Shown: positions 42,393 through 49,380 of the stretch, in pieces
Position numbering within the stretch: the first letter of the stretch is position 1
How the letters are laid out: every line of letters starts with the position of its first letter
Assembly: GCF_022606355.1 (NCBI RefSeq)
Contig: NZ_JAHHZQ010000003.1
Coordinates: 248,001-312,000 of the forward strand
DNA length: 64,000 nt
Source of the DNA: Leifsonia shinshuensis
GTDB taxonomy: Bacteria > Actinomycetota > Actinomycetes > Actinomycetales > Microbacteriaceae
Direction of reading: 5' to 3'
The notes under the pieces: model-generated
The model's database searches: none
Seen by the model: the letters and a program-made list of their open reading frames with translations, nothing else
Told to the model about the DNA's origin: nothing
Position numbers and translations under genes: made by a program

Positions 42393-43091
42393 TCAGTGGT
42401 GGGTGTGCTCGTCCTGATACGCGTGGAAGGCGTCCAGGGTGGCGAGCCGGTGCCGGCGCGCGGCGAGCTCGATGTCGAGGGGCTCTGCGCCCGACTCGAT
42501 GAGGGAGACGATCTGCTCGTGCTCGGCGACCGACTCGCGGGCGCGGCCGGGCACGAAGCTGAAGACGGAGTCGCGGAGGACGGCGAGCCGGTTCCAGCCG
42601 CGGTGCACCAGGTCGAGGATGTGCGGGTTCGGGCACTCCTCGAACAGCACGGAGTGGAACTCCTGGTTGAGCTGCGTGAAGCGGTGCGGGTCGAAACCGT
42701 CGAGGCTCGCGATCATCGCCTCGTTGACCTGGCGCGCGCGGCGCAGGTGCTCGGCGGTGAGGCGTGGTGCGGAGAGCTGCGTCGCCGCACCTTCCACGAG
42801 CGCGAGCGTCTCCATCGTGTAGGTGTACTCGGTGGGGTGCAGGAAGGCGACCTGGGCGCCGACGTTCTTCTCGAACGTCACGAGGCCCTCGGCCTCCAGG
42901 CGCCGGATCGCCTCGCGCACCGGCACGACGCTGATGCCGAGCTCGCCCGCGATCGACCCGAGCACGAGCCGGTAGCCGGAGACGTACCGGCCGTCCTCGA
43001 TCCGCTCGCGGATGAACTCGTAGGCCAGCTGCGATTTGCTCGGCGCGACGGCTTTCAGGGCCGGGTCGGCCTTCAGCGCTGTGTCAGCCAT
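42393..43091 (-). CDS. GntR/FadR-type regulator (FCD domain)
   Basis: A 232-residue regulator. The winged helix covers ~18-82 (SQLAYEFIRERIEDGRY, ELGISVVPVREAIRRLEAEGLV), followed by an all-helical FCD ligand domain with NQEFHSVLFEE and SVAEHEQIVSLIESG, whose His/Asp residues usually bind a metal and carboxylate. It overlaps the upstream FAH-RraA gene by 19 bp, so it is made with the pathway. A shared palindrome upstream of both hpa transcription units is its likely operator. Confidence 0.9.
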   Translation of the reverse strand: MADTALKADPALKAVAPSKSQLAYEFIRERIEDGRYVSGYRLVLGSIAGELGISVVPVREAIRRLEAEGLVTFEKNVGAQVAFLHPTEYTYTMETLALVEGAATQLSAPRLTAEHLRRARQVNEAMIASLDGFDPHRFTQLNQEFHSVLFEECPNPHILDLVHRGWNRLAVLRDSVFSFVPGRARESVAEHEQIVSLIESGAEPLDIELAARRHRLATLDAFHAYQDEHTHH

Positions 43092-44662
43092 GCGGCGTAC
43101 CTCTCTTTCCACGCGGCGTTCATCGGGAACAGTCCGTCGACCCGCTCGCCGGCGGCGACCATCTCGGCGATGAACTCCTCTTCCCGCTCCTGCTCGATCG
43201 CGTCGGCCACGACCTCCTCGACGAGGGAGGGCGGGATGACGAGGAGGCCGTCGGCGTCGCCCACGATCACATCGCCGGGCTGCACGGTGGCGCCGCCGCA
43301 GGCGATCGTGAGATCGGTGTCCCACGGCACGTGCTTGCGCCCGAGCACCGCGGGGTGCGGGCCGGCCGAGTAGGTCGGGATGTCGAGGGCGGCGACGACC
43401 GCGAGGTCGCGCACACCGCCGTCGGTGACGATGCCGGCGGCGCCGTTGACCTGCGCGCGCAGAGCGAGGACGTCGCCGACCGTTCCGCTGCCGCGCTCGC
43501 CCCTGGCCTCGATGACCAGCACCTCGCCTGCGCCTACGGAGTCGAAGGCGCGCTTCTGGGCGTTGTAGCCGCCGCCGTGGGTCGCGAAGAGGTCCTCCCG
43601 GTTGGGCACGAAGCGCAGCGTGCGCGCGGTGCCGATGACCTTCGCCTCCGGGCGCGTGGAGCTCAGGCCGTCGATGCTCACGTTGTTCAGGCCGCGCTTG
43701 CGCAGCTGCGAGCTGAGGGTGGCGGTGGCGACGGAGGCGAGCTTGGCGCGGAGTTCGTCGGTGAGGACGAATCCCGGCTGTTCCGTTTCAACCTCGGTCG
43801 CAGGCTCGGTCCTCGGTCGCAGGCTCCCTCGGCGCTGGGGTCGCAGGATCGCTTCGCGCTCCTCTTCAGCTCCACCGCGCGGCGCTGGGGTCGCGGCATC
43901 GCTCCGCGCTGCCTCTGAGCTCCACCGCGCCCAGGCCTCGGACCTTTGGAGGTCGTCCACGCTCGGCTTGGACCCGAAGTCGCCGAACGGCACGCTGCCC
44001 TCGGTGATGCGGGTGACCAGGCGGCCGGAGGTCGGAGCGCCGGCAGCGGTCGGAGCATCGACCTCCACCTCCACGACGTCGCCGGGCTGCGTGACCGACG
44101 AGCCGGCGGGGGTGCCGGTGAGGATGACGTCGCCCGGCTCCAGCGTCATCAGCTGAGACAGGTCGGCGACCAGCCGCCCGAACGGGAACAGCAGGTCGTC
44201 CGTCGCCCCCTCCTGCACGAGTTCGCCGTTCAGCCAGGTGCGCACCCGCAGGGCATCGGGGTCGACGGATGCGGCCGGGATGACGTCCGGGCCGAGCGGG
44301 GTGAAGCCGTCGCCGCCCTTCGAGCGGACGTTGGAGCCCTTGTCGGCGGCGCGCAGGTCGTAGAGGCCGAAGTCGTCGGCCGCGGTCACGCCCGAGACGG
44401 CGGCCCAGCCGTCCTCCGGCGCGACCCGGCGGGTGGGCCGGCCGATGATCAGGGCGATCTCGCCCTCGAAGGCGAGCAGCTCGGTGCCGGCCGGGCGCTC
44501 CAGCTCGCCGCCGGTCGACGCGATCGACGACGCCGGCTTGAAGAAGTACGACGGCTGCGCCGGGGTGCGGCCGCGCTGGGCGGCGCGGGAGCGGTAGTTG
44601 AGGTGCACGGCGATGATCTTGCCTGGCCGGCCGATGCCGCTCGCGGGGCCGATGTCGCTCAC
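43073..44662 (-). CDS. FAH-domain/RraA-domain fusion, probable HpaG-type decarboxylase-isomerase
   Basis: A 529-residue fusion. Residues ~1-255 are a fumarylacetoacetate-hydrolase-family domain (IIAVHLNYRSRAAQRG, EGEIALIIG, DVILTGTPAG). A charged, low-complexity linker spans ~256-312. Residues ~315-529 are an RraA/HMG-aldolase-like domain (ATLSSQLRKRG, DVLALRAQVNGAAGIVTDGGVRD). In E. coli HpaG two FAH repeats perform decarboxylation and isomerisation; here one repeat seems replaced by RraA, a family that includes oxaloacetate decarboxylases. GTG start with GAGGAG upstream. First gene of the hpa unit containing gntR, hpaE and hpaD. Confidence 0.83.
   Translation of the reverse strand: MSDIGPASGIGRPGKIIAVHLNYRSRAAQRGRTPAQPSYFFKPASSIASTGGELERPAGTELLAFEGEIALIIGRPTRRVAPEDGWAAVSGVTAADDFGLYDLRAADKGSNVRSKGGDGFTPLGPDVIPAASVDPDALRVRTWLNGELVQEGATDDLLFPFGRLVADLSQLMTLEPGDVILTGTPAGSSVTQPGDVVEVEVDAPTAAGAPTSGRLVTRITEGSVPFGDFGSKPSVDDLQRSEAWARWSSEAARSDAATPAPRGGAEEEREAILRPQRRGSLRPRTEPATEVETEQPGFVLTDELRAKLASVATATLSSQLRKRGLNNVSIDGLSSTRPEAKVIGTARTLRFVPNREDLFATHGGGYNAQKRAFDSVGAGEVLVIEARGERGSGTVGDVLALRAQVNGAAGIVTDGGVRDLAVVAALDIPTYSAGPHPAVLGRKHVPWDTDLTIACGGATVQPGDVIVGDADGLLVIPPSLVEEVVADAIEQEREEEFIAEMVAAGERVDGLFPMNAAWKERYAAWLTQR
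43831..43930. repeat. Tandem 50-bp repeat inside the FAH-RraA linker
   Basis: 43831-43880 and 43881-43930 match at 42 of 50 positions. Because 50 is not a multiple of three, the two copies are read in different frames: one as RWSSEAARSDAATPA, the other as RGGAEEEREAILRPQ. Shorter GGTCGCAGGCTC repeats flank it (43795-43830). Confidence 0.85.
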
Positions 44663-44706
44663 AGGTGGAGGCTCCTCGTCGTCGGGGATGGGTGGAACGT
44701 ATTCGT

Positions 44707-44720
44707 GATTGTATACGATC
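44707..44720 (-). promoter_or_regulatory. Putative GntR operator over the promoter of the FAH-RraA unit
   Basis: GATTGTATACGATC fits the palindrome GATNGTATAYNATC, 44 bp before the GTG start. On the minus strand it contains a -10-like TACAAT. The same pattern occurs at 46587-46600 before hpaH, so binding by the FCD regulator would block both units. Confidence 0.6.
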
Positions 44721-44754
44721 CATCCGGGGTTGGACAAGAACGGGGTGTCCGTAG

Positions 44755-44941
44755 TTCCGGAGATGGGGCGCGACGCGCCGGACGAATGCCCGTAACTCCG
44801 GAGATCGCGGGCGGATGGCGCCAGACCTCCGGAGTCGGCAACGGCCCGCGAGCGTCCGTACGTCCGGAGGTCGCGGCCGGATGGCGGCGGATGTCCGGAG
44901 TTACGGCGCGAAGCGCCGCGGGCGCGGTCGCGGCTCCGGAG
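44755..44941. repeat. Family C repeat, copy 2
   Basis: Six octamers start at 44755, 44796, 44827, 44862, 44893 and 44934 (TTCCGGAG, CTCCGGAG, CTCCGGAG, GTCCGGAG, GTCCGGAG, CTCCGGAG). The distances 41, 31, 35, 31 and 41 reproduce copy 1. CCGTAA precedes the second and TTACGG follows the fifth octamer. With the operator beside it, it fills the 298-bp gap between hpaI and the FAH-RraA gene. Confidence 0.85.
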
Positions 44942-44960
44942 TTGGCGCCTGCCCGCAGCA

Positions 44961-45767
44961 TCAGTACGCCGCCGCGGAGCCGCCCGCGGGGCCGATGAAG
45001 CGGTCGGCGAGGGCCTCGGAGGCCCGCGCCAGCAGCGTGACATCCGAGCCGACCAGCAGGTACGCCGCCCCGGCCTCCGCATATCGGTCGGCGGTCGCCG
45101 GGTCGAACGCGTTGACGCCGACCGGTGTGCCGGCCTCGCGGCCCGCGCGGATCACGCTCTCGACGGCCGCGATGACGTCCGGGTGGTTCTGCTGCCCGAG
45201 CAGGCCGAGGGAGGCCGCCAGGTCGGCCGGACCGACCAGCAACGCGTCCACGCCCTCGACCGCGGCGATCCCGCCCGCCGCGGCGAGCGCCTCCGCCGTC
45301 TCGATCTGCACGGTCAGCGACACCAGCTCGTGCGCGCGGGCCAGGTAGTCCGGGATGCGGCTCCAGCGGGAGGACCGGGCGAGCGCACTGCCGACGCCGC
45401 GCACGCCGAGCGGCGGGTAGCGCACGGCGCGCACCATCGCCTCGGCCTGCTCGACGCTGTCGACCATCGGCACCAGGACGTTCTGCGCCCCGAGGTCGAG
45501 CAGCTGCTTGAGGATGGCGGCGTCGCCGATCGGCGCGCGCACGATCGGCGTGACCGGGTAGGCGGCGACCGCCTGCAGCTGGGCGAGGATCGACTCCAGC
45601 CCGACCGGCGAGTGCTCGCCGTCGATGAGCAGGAGGTCGAGGCCGCTGCCCGCACAGATCTCCGCGGCCAGCGGGCTGCCGCCGCACGACCACATCCCGT
45701 ACAGCGTGCGGTCGGCCGTGCGGAGGCGGTCGGCGAGCGTCGGCGCTGAGGTCAGAGGAATCGGCAT
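44961..45767 (-). CDS. hpaI: HpaI-type 4-hydroxy-2-oxoheptanedioate aldolase
   Basis: A 268-residue class II pyruvate aldolase of the HpcH/HpaI family, last step of homoprotocatechuate breakdown (pyruvate plus succinic semialdehyde). His52 in LLIDGEHSP is the likely base, PIVRAP holds the pyruvate-binding Arg, SLTVQIETAEA the metal Glu, and LLVGPADLAASLG the second metal motif. The ATG at 45767 overlaps the hydratase end by 16 bp. Confidence 0.9.
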   Translation of the reverse strand: MPIPLTSAPTLADRLRTADRTLYGMWSCGGSPLAAEICAGSGLDLLLIDGEHSPVGLESILAQLQAVAAYPVTPIVRAPIGDAAILKQLLDLGAQNVLVPMVDSVEQAEAMVRAVRYPPLGVRGVGSALARSSRWSRIPDYLARAHELVSLTVQIETAEALAAAGGIAAVEGVDALLVGPADLAASLGLLGQQNHPDVIAAVESVIRAGREAGTPVGVNAFDPATADRYAEAGAAYLLVGSDVTLLARASEALADRFIGPAGGSAAAY

Positions 45768-46537
45768 GTCACGGCCCCCAGGGTCCCGTAGTCGGCGTGG
45801 ATGGTGTCGCCGCGCTCGACCCACATCGGGCGCGTGAACGAACCGGCGAGGACGATGTCGCCGGCCTCGAGGCGGGTGCCGTGCTGCGCGAGCTTGTTCG
45901 CGAGCCAGGCGACCCCGGCGGCGGGGTGGTCGAGCACGGCCGCCGCGACGCCGGACTCCTCGATGGTCTCGTTGCGGTAGAGCAGCGCCCCGACCCAGCG
46001 CAGGTCGACGGCGTCGACCGCGACCGGCCGCCCACCGACGACCATGCCGCCCATCGCGGCGTTGTCGGAGATCGTGTCGACGATGGTGCGCCCCTGGAGC
46101 TCGATGCGCGACGACAGGATCTCCAGCGCCGGTACCACGTACTTCGTGGCGTCGAGGACGTCGAAGAGCGTCACGTCGGGCCCGGCGAGCGGCCGGTCGA
46201 GCACGAACGCCAGCTCGACCTCGATGCGCACGTTCGAGTACTGGTCGAACGGGATGACGGAACCGGTCTCGTAGACCATGTCGGCGAAGATCGCGCCGTA
46301 GTCGGGTTCGGTGATGCCCGTCGCCTGCTGCATCACCTTGGAGGTCAGGCCGATCTTGCGGCCGACGAGGCGCCGGCCGGCGGCGAGGCCCCGTTCGACC
46401 CAGACGCGCTGCACGGCATAGGAGTCCTCCACCGTCATGCCGGGGTGGCGGGCGGTCAGCAGCGGGACGGTCGTGCGGTCGCTCTCGGCTGTCGCGAGCT
46501 CGTCCGCGATGGCCTGGATGGTCGGGCTGTCGAGCAC
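45752..46537 (-). CDS. hpaH: 2-oxo-hept-4-ene-1,7-dioate hydratase
   Basis: A 261-residue hydratase of the FAH-related HpaH/MhpD family. Typical stretches are RRLVGRKIGLTSKVMQQATGI, DYGAIFADMVY, VRIEVELAFVLDRPL, ALEILSSRIE and VLAGSFTRPMWVERGD; the Glu residues in IEVELAF bind the metal. GTG start preceded by GAAGGGAGC. It forms a two-gene unit with hpaI, divergent from the peptide-type ABC operon. Confidence 0.9.
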   Translation of the reverse strand: MLDSPTIQAIADELATAESDRTTVPLLTARHPGMTVEDSYAVQRVWVERGLAAGRRLVGRKIGLTSKVMQQATGITEPDYGAIFADMVYETGSVIPFDQYSNVRIEVELAFVLDRPLAGPDVTLFDVLDATKYVVPALEILSSRIELQGRTIVDTISDNAAMGGMVVGGRPVAVDAVDLRWVGALLYRNETIEESGVAAAVLDHPAAGVAWLANKLAQHGTRLEAGDIVLAGSFTRPMWVERGDTIHADYGTLGAVTCRFL

Positions 46538-46586
46538 CGGTGGCTCCCTTCGACGTCGTAGGGGACGGGGCCGATCGCCCCGTGAG

Positions 46587-46600
46587 GATCGTATATCATC
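46587..46600 (-). promoter_or_regulatory. Putative GntR operator upstream of hpaH
   Basis: GATCGTATATCATC matches GATNGTATAYNATC, 49 bp before the hpaH start, and overlaps a -10-like TACGAT on the minus strand. It lies in the 303-bp gap shared with the divergent ABC transporter operon, about 120 bp from that operon's promoter. Confidence 0.6.
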
Positions 46601-46717
46601 CCGTACATTGCGGCCACCTCCCCGCGTCGCGCGATGCGCCGAACGACGATCGCCCTGCGCCGATTTCGCATGCGAGCCGCGCCATGTCAGGCTTTTCCCA
46701 TCGTTTTTCTCCGCTAG

Positions 46718-46745
46718 TTGCCTTTCTTGTCAACAACTGTAGAAT
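46718..46745 (+). promoter_or_regulatory. Promoter of the peptide-type ABC/sulfatase operon
   Basis: TTGCCT and TAGAAT (46740-46745) are separated by 16 bp, close to the sigma-70 consensus. A ~90-base leader follows, containing the small inverted repeat GACAC-N6-GTGTC (46756-46771). TTGT-CA-ACAA (46727-46736) lies between the boxes and could be a regulator site. Confidence 0.5.
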
Positions 46746-46840
46746 TACCGCCACGACACAGCGGAGTGTCAGCCGATCGCTGGATCGACGTCTGCTGTTT
46801 CGAGTTCCACTCCCTGCCTAGCGAACCGAGAGAAGACACC

Positions 46841-48361
46841 ATGAAGAAAGCCTTGATCGCGGTGGCCGTGGCCACCGCGACCGTGCTGGCGCTGAGCGCC
46901 TGCGGCTCCGGGGGAACCGAAACCACACCCACGAAGGCGGCGGCCGGCGGTCCGCTCAACATCGGCAACTTCGCCGACGTGACGAGCTGGGATCCGTCCC
47001 TGGCCGACGTCGGCTTCGACGGCCCCTACCTGTCGGCGGTCTACGACCCGCTGATCGCGGTGGACGGCGACGGCAAGCCCGTGCCGGCCCTGGCCACGAA
47101 GTTCGAGACCTCCACCGACTACAAGACCGTGACACTCACCCTGCGCACCGGAGTGAAGTTCTCCGACGGCGAGAAGTTCGACGCCGCCGCGGCCGTCAAG
47201 AGCCTGAACTACCTCAAGCAGGGCGCCCGCAGCGGCGAGGCCTACGCGAGCGTCGACAAGTTCGAGGCCGTCGGCGACGACACCGTGAAGATCGACCTGA
47301 AAGAGCGCGACGACACGCTGCTCTATTTCATGGGCATCGGCCGCAGCTACATGATGGCGCCCAAGGCGATCGACGCCGGCACGCTCGCCAAGGAGCCGGT
47401 CGGATCCGGGCCGTACACGCTCGCCTCCACGAGCGTCGCGGGGTCGGAGTACCACTTCACCAAGGTGAAGAACCACTGGGACGCCAAGCAGTTCCCGTTC
47501 GACCCGCTGGCGATCTACCCGATCCAGGACGCGACCGCGCGTGACAACGCCATGATGTCCGGCCAGATCAACGTGAACTACGCCGACGACACCGCCCTGC
47601 AGCAGGCGAAGCAGAACGGCTGGAACATCGCGGAGAAGGTCTCCGGCTGGGTCGGCCTCCAGTTCACCGACCGCGCCGGCCAGAAGTTCAAGCCGCTCGG
47701 CGACGAGAAAGTCCGCCAGGCGCTGAACTACGCGTTCGACGGCGCCAGCATCCTCAAGTCCGTCGGCAACGGCGCAGGCAAGGTCTCGAACCAGGTGTTC
47801 CCCGCCGGGATGCCCGGCAACGTCGCCTCGCTGAACACGATGTACACCTTCAACATCAGCAAGGCGAAGGCGCTGCTGGCCGAGGCCGGCTACCCGAACG
47901 GGTTCTCACTGCACATGCCGATGTCGCAGGTCTTCCAGGTCTGGCAGCCGGTGGTCGATCAGACCTTCGGCGACCTCGGGATCAAGGTCACCTGGGACGA
48001 CATGCAGTACATGGACTACCAGAAGAACGCCCCGACCTACCCGATGTTCGTCGCTTTCCTGTCCATGGACTCCAACCCGGTCGCGACCGTGCAGCGCATG
48101 ATCAACCTGCCGCAGTGGTACAACCCCACCCCGGAGGTCGACCAGTTCCCCGACGTGCAGGCCGCCGTGCAGAAGGTGCTCACCGCCGACCCGAGCGACC
48201 AGATCACCCAGATCGAGGCACTCAACAAGCTGGTCACCCAGAAGGCGTGGTTCTCGATCTGGTACCAGGCCAACAACAGCTACACCTCCACCTCGAACAT
48301 CGCGATCACCCCGGTGGTCGGGATGATGTTCCCCACGCTGCGGCAGATCGCAGTCAAGTAG
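46841..48361 (+). CDS. Peptide-type ABC transporter substrate-binding lipoprotein (family 5)
   Basis: A 506-residue lipoprotein. It starts at MKKALIAVAVA, with lipobox LSAC (Cys21) and a Gly/Thr/Lys linker. The mature fold begins LNIGNFADVTSWDPS, with the family VKFSDGEKFDAAAAVKSLNYL and KVRQALNYAFDG. GAGAGAAGA precedes the ATG, while a frame open further upstream covers the promoter. First gene of a five-gene operon with permeases, ATPases and a sulfatase. The ligand may not be a peptide. Confidence 0.93.
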   Translation: MKKALIAVAVATATVLALSACGSGGTETTPTKAAAGGPLNIGNFADVTSWDPSLADVGFDGPYLSAVYDPLIAVDGDGKPVPALATKFETSTDYKTVTLTLRTGVKFSDGEKFDAAAAVKSLNYLKQGARSGEAYASVDKFEAVGDDTVKIDLKERDDTLLYFMGIGRSYMMAPKAIDAGTLAKEPVGSGPYTLASTSVAGSEYHFTKVKNHWDAKQFPFDPLAIYPIQDATARDNAMMSGQINVNYADDTALQQAKQNGWNIAEKVSGWVGLQFTDRAGQKFKPLGDEKVRQALNYAFDGASILKSVGNGAGKVSNQVFPAGMPGNVASLNTMYTFNISKAKALLAEAGYPNGFSLHMPMSQVFQVWQPVVDQTFGDLGIKVTWDDMQYMDYQKNAPTYPMFVAFLSMDSNPVATVQRMINLPQWYNPTPEVDQFPDVQAAVQKVLTADPSDQITQIEALNKLVTQKAWFSIWYQANNSYTSTSNIAITPVVGMMFPTLRQIAVK

Positions 48362-48376
48362 CACCTCGGCACGACC

Positions 48377-48411
48377 AGGGGCGGGCCGCGCAGCCGGCGC
48401 GACCCGCCCCT
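48377..48411 (+). promoter_or_regulatory. Intercistronic stem-loop after the binding-protein gene
   Basis: AGGGGCGGG and CCCGCCCCT form a perfect 9-bp stem with a GC-rich 17-base loop, no T-run, between the binding-protein stop and the permease start. It parallels the stem at 1392-1425. A role in keeping binding-protein mRNA in excess is inferred. Confidence 0.6.
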
Positions 48412-48438
48412 CCCCCACAACCGGCAGGAACCCCGCAC

Positions 48439-49380
48439 ATGATCAGATTCACCGTCAAGAGGCTCATCTCGGGCGTGATCCTCTTGCTGGCCGTCTCCAT
48501 CGGCACCTTCTTCCTCGCCCACGCCGCCATCGGCGACCCGACGGCCGGCCTCCTCGGCAGCTCTGCGACGCCGGCGCAGCAGGCGGCCCTCGCCGCCAAG
48601 ATCGGCACCGACCGCCCGCTGCTCGTGCAGTTCTGGGACTGGGGCAGCCATGCGCTCGTCGGCGACTTCGGCGACTCCTGGCGCAACTTCCAGCCGGTCA
48701 ACGCCCAGATCGCCATCAAACTCCCCGTGACACTCTCGGTCGTCACCGCGGCGACCCTGCTGTCGGCACTCTTCGGCGGCCTCTTCGGCGTGCTCGCCGG
48801 CCTGCGTCCCGGCAGCGTGCTGGACAAGATCATCAAGGCCGCGTCCGTCATCCTGTTCGCGCTTCCGGGCTTCTGGGTGAGCCTCGTGCTCGTGATCTGG
48901 TTCGCCGTGAACCTCCGGTGGTTCCCGGCCGTCGGCTACGTGCAGCCCCAGGTCAGCGTCGACGGCTGGCTGCGCTCGATCACCCTGCCGGCGGTGGCGC
49001 TGTCGCTCGGCGCGATCGTCATGATCGCCGAGCAGCTGCGCAACGCCATCATCTCCACCAACAACCAGGACTTCGTGCGCACGCTGCGCTCGCGCGGCCT
49101 CTCCCAGCGGCGCGTCGTCGTGCACCTCGTGCGCAACGCGGCGCCGGCCTCCCTGACGGTGCTCGCGCTCATGTTCGTCGGCCTGCTCGGCGGCGCGATC
49201 GTCGTGGAGCAGATCTTCTCCCTGCCGGGGATCGGCGCTCTCACCTCGGGCTCCTCCCAGAACGGCGACATCCCCATCCTGCTCGGCATCACGGTCATCA
49301 CGGTCATCTTCGTGGTGGTCGTCAACTTCCTCCTGGACGTGGTGCTCGGCTGGATCAACCCGAAGGCGCGTGTGCAATGA
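48439..49380 (+). CDS. Peptide-type ABC permease, DppB-like
   Basis: A 313-residue permease with six helices. It starts MIRFTVKRLISGVILLLAVSIGTFFLAH, with the large external loop near 35-95 of DppB/OppB proteins, and the EAA loop reads NNQDFVRTLRSRGLSQRRVV. CAGGAA lies upstream. The stop overlaps the next start by ATGA. Confidence 0.93.
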   Translation: MIRFTVKRLISGVILLLAVSIGTFFLAHAAIGDPTAGLLGSSATPAQQAALAAKIGTDRPLLVQFWDWGSHALVGDFGDSWRNFQPVNAQIAIKLPVTLSVVTAATLLSALFGGLFGVLAGLRPGSVLDKIIKAASVILFALPGFWVSLVLVIWFAVNLRWFPAVGYVQPQVSVDGWLRSITLPAVALSLGAIVMIAEQLRNAIISTNNQDFVRTLRSRGLSQRRVVVHLVRNAAPASLTVLALMFVGLLGGAIVVEQIFSLPGIGALTSGSSQNGDIPILLGITVITVIFVVVVNFLLDVVLGWINPKARVQ

